From Paenibacillus glycanilyticus (GTDB lineage: Bacteria; Bacillota; Bacilli; Paenibacillales; Paenibacillaceae), in NCBI RefSeq assembly GCF_030161375.1, contig NZ_BSSQ01000001.1, positions 558,001 to 622,000 on the forward strand: 64,000 bases of DNA, read 5' to 3'. The position numbers and the translations under genes were made by a program. Of the stretch, positions 27,726 through 35,377 are shown one piece after another. The notes under the pieces were generated by a model. That model ran no database searches and was not told where the DNA came from. It saw nothing but the letters and a program-made list of their open reading frames with translations. Within the stretch, counting starts at the first letter, position 1; the number at the start of each line of letters is the position of its first letter.

Positions 27726-28931
27726 CTATGTTCGAGCGCCCTGCAGGCTTCGCTTCCTGTCGCTTAACGTCAAAGCGAAGCAGAGAAGCAATACCAGGCA
27801 GGCCAGCGCGTAGGGATAATTAATATCGACGTCAAACAAGAAACCGGCGATAATCGGGCCGGCGATGTTGCCCAGACTGGTGAAGGCCGAGTTCAGACCC
27901 GCGACATAACCTTGCTGATCCTTTGCGACCATCGACATTTGCGTGCTAATTGCCGGACGCAAAATATCAATCGCGAGGAAGATGATAAACGTCACGGCGA
28001 ATACCATCCAGAATTTATGGACTAATAACGTGAGCACGATAAAGAGTCCCGCGAATAGCAGACAGGCCGCAATGACGTTCCGCTCGCCGAACGTTTTGAG
28101 AATCCAGCTGAAGATCGTAAGCTGAACGACCGCTCCCGCAATGGAGCCAAACGTAATAATAAAAGCGATGTCCTTCGGCTCATAGCCAAACTTGTAATCC
28201 ACGAACAAGCCGAATACCGTTTCGAAATTCGCCAGTCCGAAGGACATGACGAACACGATGATCAAGCTGAGAAAGTACGGCTCCCGGTATGCGTAACGCA
28301 GCTGGGACAGCAGCCCTCTCTTCTCTTGAACGGCCGCCGGAGCGGCAGCCGGCCCTTCCTCCTGCGCTGGCGTAGACTCGGGAAGAATGAACAAATTAAT
28401 AAGCGCTGCAATCAGTCCCGCTACGCCTGCGGCATAAAACGGCACCCGGATGCCAAATTCGGCGATGTAACCGCCGATGCCGGGACCAATGACAAAGCCG
28501 GTTGTAATAGCCGCATTAATAAGGCCCATTCCTTTGGCCCGTTCCCGTTTGGTCGTTATATCCGCCGCATAAGCCATAACGGCCGGCATGATCATCGCGG
28601 CGCTGATTCCTCCAAGCAATCTCGATACAAATAATAAAACGGATGATTCCGCGAATCCAAACAAAGCTTCGGACACGGCAAATACGACCATGCCGATTAC
28701 GATCATCTTTTTCCGGCCGAACTTATCCGATAGCCTTCCGGCGAGCGGCGAACACAAAAGCTGCGTCAGCGAGAACGCTGCCACAAGCAGCCCGACAATT
28801 CCTCCGGTAATGCCAAGAGTGTCCATAAATTTCGGCATGATCGGGATAACGAGCCCAATCCCCGTGAACACTAGCAGCAAATTAAACATCAGGATGAGCA
28901 ATGCTCCCCTGTTCTTGAGCAATAAATTCAT
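27726..28931 (-). CDS. MFS efflux transporter
   Basis: A 401-residue, 12-helix major facilitator protein of the multidrug (Bmr/NorA/TetA-like, DHA1) type. Motif A reads GRLSDKFGRKKMI near residues 65-77, and the motif C region reads GFVIGPGIGGYIAEFG near 138-153. GGGGGA precedes the ATG. It lies 72 bases after a TetR-family gene on the same strand, and a partial copy of the TetR operator is in that gap, so it is probably repressed by that regulator and induced by the exported compound. The drug or metabolite is unknown. Confidence 0.9.
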   Translation of the reverse strand: MNLLLKNRGALLILMFNLLLVFTGIGLVIPIMPKFMDTLGITGGIVGLLVAAFSLTQLLCSPLAGRLSDKFGRKKMIVIGMVVFAVSEALFGFAESSVLLFVSRLLGGISAAMIMPAVMAYAADITTKRERAKGMGLINAAITTGFVIGPGIGGYIAEFGIRVPFYAAGVAGLIAALINLFILPESTPAQEEGPAAAPAAVQEKRGLLSQLRYAYREPYFLSLIIVFVMSFGLANFETVFGLFVDYKFGYEPKDIAFIITFGSIAGAVVQLTIFSWILKTFGERNVIAACLLFAGLFIVLTLLVHKFWMVFAVTFIIFLAIDILRPAISTQMSMVAKDQQGYVAGLNSAFTSLGNIAGPIIAGFLFDVDINYPYALACLVLLLCFALTLSDRKRSLQGART

Positions 28932-28964
28932 GACATGATTCCCCCGATTCCCATGCTGTTACAA

Positions 28965-28984
28965 TACTGAATATTCATTCTAGA
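28965..28984. promoter_or_regulatory. Partial TetR operator copy between tetR-type and MFS genes
   Basis: TACTGAA-N6-TTCTAGA repeats the left arm and the TTC of the palindrome at 29621-29640. It lies directly upstream of the MFS gene, which suggests the regulator also acts on an internal promoter. Confidence 0.45.
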
Positions 28985-29003
28985 TTATTTCAGAAAAAAA
29001 GGC

Positions 29004-29603
29004 CTAGCGGGCCGGCGCGGCAATGCCATGCAAAAACACGTCCATTGCCAGCCGGTAAGCCGCCAGAGCATCATCTCGTTCCATTCTTCTCGTATGCTGA
29101 TTCAGGCCATACATCAGACTGTCCAAAATAATCGCGAGCCCGGTGACATCCCTTGCTTCGAATTCACCGCTGTCGATGCCCCGCTGCAGCAAATTCCGGT
29201 TAAAGTCAATATAACCTTTTACCATCTCATTAATGCGCTCTTCGACATCCGAATTTTTCTCGGCGTTGTTAAAGAACTCGTCGACGGCTTTCGTAAGCGG
29301 ATGGTTAAGCTGATCATCGGCCAGATGTTCCGCCATGCCGTACAGCTTATCAATCGTTGTTGCGTACAGTGGCTCTTTGGTCAGCCAAGTCTCTTCCCAT
29401 TCCGTATTCCAGTCCTCAATCAGATGCAGGAACAGCCCTTCCTTGCTCTTGAAGTGATAATAGATGTTGCCGGCGCTGCATCCGGTCCCCTTCACGATAT
29501 CGTCAATCGAAGTCGCCTTATAGCCCTTCTGCACAAACAAAGCCCGCGCAGCATCCGCTATTTTTCTCTTCGTCTGCTCGGTTTGAAGCTGTTTCTTGTT
29601 CAT
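29004..29603 (-). CDS. TetR-family repressor of the adjacent MFS transporter
   Basis: A 199-residue regulator. The N-terminal HTH spans residues 10-57 (KRKIADAARALFVQKGYKA, SIDDIVKGTGCSAGNIYYHF, SKEGLFLHLIEDW), typical of the TetR DNA-binding domain. The C-terminal helical domain should bind the inducer. A 20-bp palindrome lies 17 bases before its start codon, so it is probably autorepressed, and it lies upstream of the MFS gene in the same direction. The arrangement resembles QacR/BmrR-like drug-efflux control. No close family name can be given. Confidence 0.9.
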   Translation of the reverse strand: MNKKQLQTEQTKRKIADAARALFVQKGYKATSIDDIVKGTGCSAGNIYYHFKSKEGLFLHLIEDWNTEWEETWLTKEPLYATTIDKLYGMAEHLADDQLNHPLTKAVDEFFNNAEKNSDVEERINEMVKGYIDFNRNLLQRGIDSGEFEARDVTGLAIILDSLMYGLNQHTRRMERDDALAAYRLAMDVFLHGIAAPAR

Positions 29604-29620
29604 GCCTGACTCACCTCGGT

Positions 29621-29640
29621 TACTGAACGTTTATTCAGTA
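29621..29640. promoter_or_regulatory. TetR-type operator
   Basis: TACTGAA-N6-TTCAGTA, a perfect 7-bp inverted repeat, sits just upstream of the TetR-family gene. A variant occurs at 28965-28984. Confidence 0.75.
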
Positions 29641-29676
29641 TTGTAATCAATAATAATCGCAAAGGCAACTCCATCA

Positions 29677-29716
29677 ACAAAAAAAAGCCTGGCACGGATT
29701 GCTCCATGCCAGGCTA
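29677..29716 (-). terminator. Terminator of the cysteine-rich protein cluster
   Basis: AGCCTGGCA and TGCCAGGCT pair perfectly. On the minus strand the stem is followed by eight T residues. It closes the three-gene unit 29726-31484. Confidence 0.88.
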
Positions 29717-29725
29717 AATGAATGA

Positions 29726-30448
29726 TTACACCGCATTCTCGGGTGTACAGCAAATACAAACAAAATCGGTTACCTGTACGTAACCCGAGCAGAATCCGCC
29801 CTCCGGAAGGGGATCCACCGAGGATTCGCATCTCACCCAGATGCTGGCGTAATTATCGACGATGAGATGAATCTCCTGGTTCGTAAACGTTGGCGGCAGT
29901 TGAGGCGGCAATGGCCGTTCGATAACGGTGCCATCCATCGTGACTACAACCAAAACGGCTTGGCAAGGAGAGCCCCATGTTTGATTGCTTGCGGCCGTGA
30001 TGACCACTCTCTCGGACGATGAGGAAGACTGGTTGTTGAATATAACATCGTTGTTACCGCAAGGAATCCAGAAATTCTCGTAACTTACGATCCTCTCAAC
30101 ACTGCAATTAGGTTGATTAATCGTTGTCATATTGCTGATAATCGTATTCGTGCTGGTGGTTAACGAATTATGAAGGTTCGAATTTAATTGGTTGATCGAA
30201 TTGGTCAGGTTATTATTCAAATTGCTGGTAGTCGTATCTACTACGCTGGATAAGTTATTCAAATCATTGTTTAAGTTGCTATTGATTCCGATAAGCTGGC
30301 TGTTGATTGTATTGAGCAAGTTTACAACTTGATTGACGTTCGAACGCTTCACTCTCTTTTTTTTGCATATAATCGGTTTAACGCACTTAATAGGCTTAAT
30401 CCGCTTTTTATGACAGCCGTTGCCCGTAACTTTCATACTCCCTGACAC
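29726..30448 (-). CDS. Cysteine-rich protein of spore-surface type, paralogue 1
   Basis: About 240 residues from a GTG (ATG four codons later also possible). The N-terminal 35 residues are strongly basic with cysteines (GNGCHKKRIKPIKCVKPIICKK). Residues 37-110 are Asn/Leu-rich with hydrophobics spaced as in a long helix or coiled coil (NLNNNLTNSINQLNSNL). A C-terminal beta-rich domain follows, with conserved cysteines ending in FVCICCTP. It has the same plan as the protein at 30801-31484. The C-domain pattern (GSPCxAVLVVVTMDGT, DNYASIWVRCES, CSGYVQV) recalls the disulfide-linked subunits of endospore appendages (DUF3992/Ena-like), but I cannot confirm the family. There is no signal peptide, which suits a mother-cell spore protein. 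Confidence 0.65.
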   Translation of the reverse strand: MSGSMKVTGNGCHKKRIKPIKCVKPIICKKKRVKRSNVNQVVNLLNTINSQLIGINSNLNNDLNNLSSVVDTTTSNLNNNLTNSINQLNSNLHNSLTTSTNTIISNMTTINQPNCSVERIVSYENFWIPCGNNDVIFNNQSSSSSERVVITAASNQTWGSPCQAVLVVVTMDGTVIERPLPPQLPPTFTNQEIHLIVDNYASIWVRCESSVDPLPEGGFCSGYVQVTDFVCICCTPENAV

Positions 30449-30463
30449 CTTGTTGCCACGCTC

Positions 30464-30781
30464 CTATCGTTTTTGTGATCCGCAGCCGCAGTCTATATGT
30501 TGATCAGAATCTTGTAGCATCGAATAAATAAATCGATAATGCGGATTCTTGTTAATCTCATCCCGAATAAACCTTTCCCTTACCTGATCGAGCGTTGGGG
30601 CATTGGGAGAATGAACTTTCTCTATGAAACGGCGGTACGACTCGCTTTTTTCCAGCATTAACGACTCGAAGGTTTGCAGCAATAACGCTTGATCGGCATT
30701 GTTTTGCACAAGAACCTTCAATTGCGGCAAATCAATACGGGACAATCGATTCAACAGGCTTAATCTCTGAAAATCGTTCAT
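30464..30781 (-). CDS. Small hypothetical protein between the two cysteine-rich paralogues
   Basis: About 105 residues, mostly helical and charged, ending in a cysteine motif CGCGSQKR. I do not recognise it. GGAGG lies seven bases before the ATG at 30781 (an ATG one codon earlier is closer to the site). It sits 15 bases before the downstream paralogue gene and about 20 bases after the upstream one, so the three genes are almost certainly one transcript. A role in assembly or anchoring of the paralogues is inferred from position and the terminal cysteines only. Confidence 0.65.
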   Translation of the reverse strand: MNDFQRLSLLNRLSRIDLPQLKVLVQNNADQALLLQTFESLMLEKSESYRRFIEKVHSPNAPTLDQVRERFIRDEINKNPHYRFIYSMLQDSDQHIDCGCGSQKR

Positions 30782-30800
30782 CATGGCTCCTCCGCTTCTA

Positions 30801-31484
30801 CTAAGACGCCGCTACATTAGGAGTGCAGCAAATGCAGAAAAACTCTCTCACTTCGATAAAGCCGGCACAAACAGCGCCTTCCGGCACCTCGGCTCCCGAC
30901 TCGCAGCGAATCGAAATACTTGCATAGTTATCGATCGTCAGATTGGTTTCGGCGCTCTCGGGAGGCAACGGTTGTTCGATCGTTGTGCCGTCCATCTGAA
31001 TAATAACGAGAACAGCCGTGCACGGACTGCCGTATGGCATAAAACTTCCCGCGCGCACAATGACTTTTTCCGGAGTTGCCGCGGATAAATTCTCGAAGTA
31101 CGTCTGGAAGGAACCGCAAAATACGGTAAAGTCCGTCCAGCGATCGATTCTTCTAACCTCGCAGGTCTGCGCGTTAATCGTATTCATGTTGCTGATGATC
31201 GTATTCGTATTTGTCGCAATCGTGTTTGATATATTGGCGTTATGGGCATTAATGGCATTCGTTACGTTGTTGTTTAAGTTGCTGTTGTCGTTTCTAATAA
31301 CGGTGCTCAAATTATTAATATTGTTATTCAGGTTCGTGTTCAAGCCAACTAGTTGCTCATTAATCGTATTGAGTACGTTCACGAGCTGATTTGTAGCAGG
31401 CAAACATGCTTTGGCCTTATGTTTTACTACTTTGCAGCAACAGTTCTTTTTAGGTTTGAAACACTTTTTGCAGCATACCTTCAC
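30801..31484 (-). CDS. Cysteine-rich protein of spore-surface type, paralogue 2
   Basis: About 227 residues. The start is taken at the GTG at 31484, six bases after AGAGG; an ATG at 31490 touches that site directly. The N-terminus is very Cys/Lys-rich (CCKKCFKPKKNCCCKVVKHK). A helical Asn-rich stretch follows (NTNLNNNINNLSTVIRN, NANISNTIATNTNTIISN), closely parallel to paralogue 1. The C-domain has CEVRRIDRWTDFTVFCG, YGSPCTAVLVIIQMDGTTIEQ and NYASISIRCESG, ending FFCICCTPNVAAS. At least ten cysteines suggest covalent cross-linking. It heads the three-gene unit. Compared with paralogue 1, the N-terminal tail differs while the coil and C-domain are conserved. An endospore-appendage or coat role is inference. 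Confidence 0.65.
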   Translation of the reverse strand: MKVCCKKCFKPKKNCCCKVVKHKAKACLPATNQLVNVLNTINEQLVGLNTNLNNNINNLSTVIRNDNSNLNNNVTNAINAHNANISNTIATNTNTIISNMNTINAQTCEVRRIDRWTDFTVFCGSFQTYFENLSAATPEKVIVRAGSFMPYGSPCTAVLVIIQMDGTTIEQPLPPESAETNLTIDNYASISIRCESGAEVPEGAVCAGFIEVREFFCICCTPNVAAS

Positions 31485-31490
31485 GGACAT

Positions 31491-31690
31491 CCTCTAATGT
31501 CACACTCCTGTTAGCGCTTTTCGTTTAAACGATCGATCCACCGCAGCGGCAAATGTCATGGAATGGCATCTGGTAACCGCTAGCAGATGGCATATCTATC
31601 GTCTATTCTTAAAATATACAGAAATAGCATTTATGGATTGTACGAATAGAGGGGATTCAATAGCGGATTTTAGATGTTTAATAGATATGT
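31491..31690. other. Upstream region of the cysteine-rich cluster
   Basis: Non-coding. It should hold the promoter of the cluster on the minus strand. I saw an AT-rich stretch (31600-31625) and a 6-bp inverted repeat CATCTG/CAGATG near 31567-31589, but no sigma-K or sigma-A promoter I would defend. Confidence 0.4.
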
Positions 31691-31693
31691 AAA

Positions 31694-31740
31694 AAAAGAG
31701 CTATTCCCGACTTCCAAGATGTCGGGAACAGCTCTCTTTG
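31694..31740. terminator. Terminator of the GH43-like gene
   Basis: AAAGAGCT and GTCGGGAA-type arms form a stem of about 16 bp with one bulge (AGCTNTTCCCGAC with GTCGGGAANAGCT). On the minus strand it is followed by seven T residues. Confidence 0.8.
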
Positions 31741-31807
31741 AATTGAATTAATTTCTCCAATGTCTATTTTAAGGGGTGCACTTCAGGCTCCATGCCAGGC
31801 TTTTGCG

Positions 31808-32752
31808 TTATTCCAACGGCTTTCCCCAAACTTCCAACAACGCTTTATATTCGGCTACCGTTATGTTCAGGAAAGACCCGTGTCTCTTTTTCCTTACCCC
31901 TAGATCATACTCATCCGCATTCAGAATTCGAAACCGCCCGCTAGCGAGATCCTCGGCAATAATCGGCAGATAACCTTTCCCGGATGCGTATTGGTCAACC
32001 ATTAGGCACCATTCGTCCCGGTCGTTGAATTTGAATATTTCCGGACCTTCTACGCCAAACAGATCATCGAGCACCGGCGACTGTAGCTCCTGGAAAGATT
32101 CTTGTGCCAACGAATGGCTGCGCTCTACCGTAATGCATTTCGTCGTTTCGTCTTTCGAATAGCGGAAATAGGTATCACCTGCACGGATAATCGTCGTATC
32201 AATCACGTGATTGCCGCGCTCGATATATTTTTCAGGCTTCGTGAAGGAGATAAAATCTTTGGTTCGGGAGCAATAAATAATCTGCTTAGGCTCGCGGTCT
32301 GCCTCCGTCGTCATGGAAGCCCAGAACATCAGCTGCTCGCCGGTTCCTTCATCGAAGATCGACTCCGGCGCCCAGACACAACCTGCTTCGGGCAGATCAA
32401 TCTCAACGCTTCGTTCCTTCGACCAATTGACCAAATCCGAAGACTCCCAGACGATAATCGACCGACTGCCGCGGTGTTGCGCCACATCCCAACCTTTGCC
32501 GCTCGCAATCCGCAGATCCGTTGCTATGATATAAAACTTCTGTTCAATAGGACAACGGATGATAAAGGGATCTCTCACCCCTTGTTCCCCGATACCGGAT
32601 ACTAAGACAGGTTGTCCGCCGTTAAGGTCCGTATAGTGCAGTCCGTCGCGGCTGACCGAAAAATAAACCTGCTCCCCGTCCTCATGTTCCCCGGTGAAAT
32701 GCACGAACAAATAAGCCTCGTAGGATTGATTTCTTCCTTGTTCTATTAACAT
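31808..32752 (-). CDS. GH43-like glycoside hydrolase (five-bladed propeller)
   Basis: A 314-residue protein without signal peptide. AAGGAGG lies eight bases before the ATG. The sequence shows propeller-blade repeats typical of GH43 and related clan-F enzymes: EQVYFSVSRDGLHYTDLN, GVRDPFIIRCPIEQKFYIIATD with a candidate catalytic Asp in RDP near residue 61, IIVWESSDLVNWS, GCVWAPESIFD with a possible second acid, and VEGPEIFKF with a candidate general-acid Glu. Members hydrolyse arabinan, xylan or related glycans. Cytosolic location suggests action on imported oligosaccharides. It is monocistronic with a notable hairpin just before its ribosome site. Confidence 0.75.
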   Translation of the reverse strand: MLIEQGRNQSYEAYLFVHFTGEHEDGEQVYFSVSRDGLHYTDLNGGQPVLVSGIGEQGVRDPFIIRCPIEQKFYIIATDLRIASGKGWDVAQHRGSRSIIVWESSDLVNWSKERSVEIDLPEAGCVWAPESIFDEGTGEQLMFWASMTTEADREPKQIIYCSRTKDFISFTKPEKYIERGNHVIDTTIIRAGDTYFRYSKDETTKCITVERSHSLAQESFQELQSPVLDDLFGVEGPEIFKFNDRDEWCLMVDQYASGKGYLPIIAEDLASGRFRILNADEYDLGVRKKRHGSFLNITVAEYKALLEVWGKPLE

Positions 32753-32768
32753 GGGCTAGTCCTCCTTA

Positions 32769-32840
32769 AAAGAATTGCAGCATGCTATTTGCTGCAATTC
32801 TTACTTCGTAAGCATAAACCTAAAGAATTGCAGCATGCTT
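32769..32840. repeat. Hairpin repeat in the leader of the GH43-like gene
   Basis: AAGAATTGCAGC and GCTGCAATTCTT (12-bp perfect arms, loop of about 9) are followed by TACTTCGTAAGCAT and then by a second direct copy of AAGAATTGCAGCATGCT. On the minus strand the first hairpin ends about four bases before the AAGGAGG of the GH43-like gene. The 13-base core ACTTCGTAAGCAT also occurs inside the element at 45979-46172. The 379-base gap 32753-33131 otherwise holds only AT-rich DNA and the promoter at 33044. Confidence 0.75.
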
Positions 32841-33043
32841 TTTGAATGCTCTTGCTCCAATTATCCGGTACAAGAGGCGGCTTGATAAGCCCTTATTATG
32901 CTATGAACTAACCTATTGTGCTTTATTTCGGACCTCCATAACGATCGGGAATTCCCTCCTCAACAGACACCTGCTATTAACTTTTTAAAGACAAAATACA
33001 ATTAACTTAAATTATTAAACTTAAAATAGATTAAAACTTTATA

Positions 33044-33072
33044 TTGTTAATACCATATTCTTCTGCTATACT
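33044..33072 (+). promoter_or_regulatory. Probable sigma-A promoter of the acetamidase-type gene
   Basis: TTGTTA, 17 bases, TATACT, ending 59 bases before the ATG at 33132. Confidence 0.6.
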
Positions 33073-33131
33073 CAGTCTCACTAACATGTTAGAAAAACTT
33101 ACACAAAAGAACACAAAAGGGAGAATTGCAA

Positions 33132-34667
33132 ATGAAAAACCGTTTTTCATGGAAGGTTTGTACAGCTTTATCTGCTTTGATGGTGTTTGGATCGCCGCTT
33201 TATGTAGCAAATGCTGACACGAAACCAAGGACGCATTACCTTGCGGCAAATTCTGAAAATGTACGCTGGGGCAATATCGGGAAAGGGGATCCGGTCCTTA
33301 CCGTGAACTCCGGAGATATCGTAACAGTTGAGGCTATCACCCATCATTCCGGCGATGATTACGAGAGAATGATTGAAGGCGACGCGGGCGTAGAGGATAT
33401 TTTCCACTGGGATCACGTCGAGAAGAACGAAGCGCTGCGCGGACCCGGCGTACATATTATGACCGGACCAATCGCGGTTGAAGGAGCAGAACCGGGCGAC
33501 GTGCTGGAAGTAAAAATATTGGATATGAAGCTCCGCCCGAACGGAAACGAGAAATACGCAGGCAAAACCTTTGGCGTCAACGCTGCCGCCAACTGGGGCT
33601 ACTTGTACGGAGATATGGCGGAAGAACCAAAGAAACGGGAAGTGGTTACGATCTATGAGATGAACTCAGACGGCGTCACCGACTATGCAACGGCGCTGTA
33701 CAGCTTCAAATGGACGCCGCAGACCGATCCGGACGGCAAGGTGCATCCAACCATCGATTATCCGGGCGTTATCGTCGACCACGATACCGTCGAAGAAAAC
33801 TTCAACGTATTGAAAGGCGTTAAAGTTCCGGTCAGGCTCCATTTCGGCACGATGGGCGTTGCGCCAAAAGAAGCGGACGTTGTTGACTCCGTCCCTCCCT
33901 CCTACTTCGGCGGCAATGTGGATGACTGGCGCGTAACGGAAGGGGCTACGATGTATTACCCGGTATCCGTACCCGGCGCGCTGCTGCAGGTTGGCGATCC
34001 GCATGCCGGCCAAGGAGATGCGGAAATTAACGGAACGGCCATCGAGACATCCGTAACCGGCGATATTCAAGTGATTTTGCACAAGAAAGCGGATTTGGAC
34101 AAAAAGCTGAACAATCTCAGCTACCCTCTCCTTGAGAACGAGAATGAATGGGTCGTGCACGGCTTCAGCTACGCGAACTACTTGGCAGAGCTCGGAGAAA
34201 ATGCCCAAAAGGATATTTACAACAATTCCTCGATCGACAAGGCCATGAAGGACGCCGCCCATAAAACAAAGGATTTTCTGATGAAAGGAATGGATCTGAC
34301 GGAGGATGAAGCATACTCCCTGATGTCCGTATCCACCGACTTTGGGATCACGCAGGTCGTTGACGGCAACTGGGGCGTTCACGCCGTCATTACAAAAGGC
34401 CAGTTCGGCGAAGCGGAACAGAAGACCGTAGGGCTGCGAAACGCCTTTGACAGCTTTGGAGCCAAGGTCGTCTGGAATACGCCTAAGCAAACCGTAACGA
34501 TCAGCTATAACGGCAATACTCTGGCAATGACAATCGGCCAAACTACCGCAACCTATAACGGTGAAAAAATTAAGCTGACCGCTCCCGTGCGGCTTGCAGG
34601 CGGGAAAGCAGTCATCAGCGATTATTCCGCAAGCTTCTATCAATCCGTGCTTTCCAAAACCAATTAA
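33132..34667 (+). CDS. Secreted acetamidase/formamidase-family protein with a C-terminal stalk-like domain
   Basis: About 511 residues. AAGGGAG lies eight bases before the ATG at 33132. A signal peptide (VCTALSALMVFGSPLYVANA) ends near residue 28. Residues 30-400 match the FmdA/AmdA beta-fold: THYLAANSENVRWG, TGPIAVEGAEPGDVLEVKI, HFGTMGVAP and QVGDPHAGQGDAEINGTAIE, the last being the most conserved family motif. An added C-terminal segment, about residues 430-505 (KVVWNTPKQTVTISYNG, VRLAGGKAVIS), resembles copper-amine-oxidase N-like stalk domains frequent in Paenibacillus surface proteins. The family hydrolyses short amides to ammonia and acid, usually in the cytoplasm, so secretion is unusual. 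Substrate unproven. Confidence 0.82.
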   Translation: MKNRFSWKVCTALSALMVFGSPLYVANADTKPRTHYLAANSENVRWGNIGKGDPVLTVNSGDIVTVEAITHHSGDDYERMIEGDAGVEDIFHWDHVEKNEALRGPGVHIMTGPIAVEGAEPGDVLEVKILDMKLRPNGNEKYAGKTFGVNAAANWGYLYGDMAEEPKKREVVTIYEMNSDGVTDYATALYSFKWTPQTDPDGKVHPTIDYPGVIVDHDTVEENFNVLKGVKVPVRLHFGTMGVAPKEADVVDSVPPSYFGGNVDDWRVTEGATMYYPVSVPGALLQVGDPHAGQGDAEINGTAIETSVTGDIQVILHKKADLDKKLNNLSYPLLENENEWVVHGFSYANYLAELGENAQKDIYNNSSIDKAMKDAAHKTKDFLMKGMDLTEDEAYSLMSVSTDFGITQVVDGNWGVHAVITKGQFGEAEQKTVGLRNAFDSFGAKVVWNTPKQTVTISYNGNTLAMTIGQTTATYNGEKIKLTAPVRLAGGKAVISDYSASFYQSVLSKTN

Positions 34668-34692
34668 GCTATCATCCTTTCCTAATAAGCCA

Positions 34693-34730
34693 AAAAGAAA
34701 CGCCGGGCAGCCACCCGGCGTTTCTTTCTG
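34693..34730. terminator. Bidirectional terminator between acetamidase-type and Lrp genes
   Basis: AAAGAAACGCCGGG and CCCGGCGTTTCTTT pair perfectly around a short loop, with A and T runs on the two sides. It serves both convergent genes. Confidence 0.85.
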
Positions 34731-34740
34731 TCACGGCAGC

Positions 34741-35187
34741 CTATATATTAAGGCCGTCTTGATTCTTATGGCGTTTGAGCAGGATCTGATTCTGGGCGCG
34801 CAGTATCCCTTTTAGCGAATAGATCGATTCGTGCATGAACCTGTCCACTTCGTCCAAATCCTCCACCAGATAATGAACGTGAAGCAGGCAAGGACCGGTC
34901 ATCTCGTAGAGAACAACAACGCGCTCGTTGGCCTTCAGCGATTCCAGAATCTCGTCCAGATGCGCAGGCTCGACCTCAAGCTCCAGGTAGGCGGATATCT
35001 TTTTGCCCAATCTCTCCGCGTTGATGACAATGGAGAACTGCTCGATAATACCCTGATTTACGAGCCTGTCGATCCGCTCCTTCACCGCAACGCCAGACAA
35101 ACCTACCTCTTTGGCCAGATCGGTATATGAAATCCGGCTGTTCTGCGACAGCCGCTGCAAAATATGATTATCTATGGAATCCAGCAT
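34741..35187 (-). CDS. Lrp/AsnC-family transcriptional regulator
   Basis: A 148-residue regulator. The N-terminal HTH (LDSIDNHILQRLSQNSRISY, DLAKEVGLSGVAVKERIDRL) and the linker GIIEQFSIVINAERLG are typical of Lrp/AsnC. The C-terminal RAM domain (AYLELEVEPAHLDEILESL, ERVVVLYEMTGPCLLHVHYLV) should bind an amino acid. Length is normal for the family. It is a single gene convergent with the secreted acetamidase-type gene; no target is evident. Confidence 0.9.
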   Translation of the reverse strand: MLDSIDNHILQRLSQNSRISYTDLAKEVGLSGVAVKERIDRLVNQGIIEQFSIVINAERLGKKISAYLELEVEPAHLDEILESLKANERVVVLYEMTGPCLLHVHYLVEDLDEVDRFMHESIYSLKGILRAQNQILLKRHKNQDGLNI

Positions 35188-35249
35188 GCCTTCACCTCTT
35201 TCACGTTATTGTAACAGATTGAAGTTACCTATCTCCAGAGAGAAGCGAT

Positions 35250-35282
35250 AGAAAAAGGCGCTGCCCCTAGGACAGCACCTTC
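35250..35282 (-). terminator. Terminator downstream of the Gfo/Idh/MocA gene
   Basis: On the minus strand AAGGTGCTGTCC pairs with GGCAGCGCCTT (with one G-U and a small bulge), followed by TTTTC. It lies about 100 bases after the stop of the oxidoreductase but overlaps the stop of the in-frame extension described at 35267-35377. Confidence 0.65.
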
Positions 35283-35377
35283 CATTGTTTATACGCCAGC
35301 CTGGCTTCCGCAAGCGTCTTCCCCGGCTTCAGTTCAATTAGACCTTCAACGTGGTAATAGCGGCTTTCCTGCTGCTT
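35267..35377 (-). other. In-frame open stretch after the stop codon of the oxidoreductase gene
   Basis: Directly after the TAA of the gene at 35378-36421 the same frame stays open for 36 codons and reads protein-like sequence (YYHVEGLIELKPGKT, LAEARLAYKQWKVLS), then stops with TAG inside a terminator hairpin. It contains no ATG, GTG or TTG start near its beginning. It may be a remnant of another gene, or an extension lost through a nonsense change. Readthrough is possible but unsupported. Confidence 0.35.
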
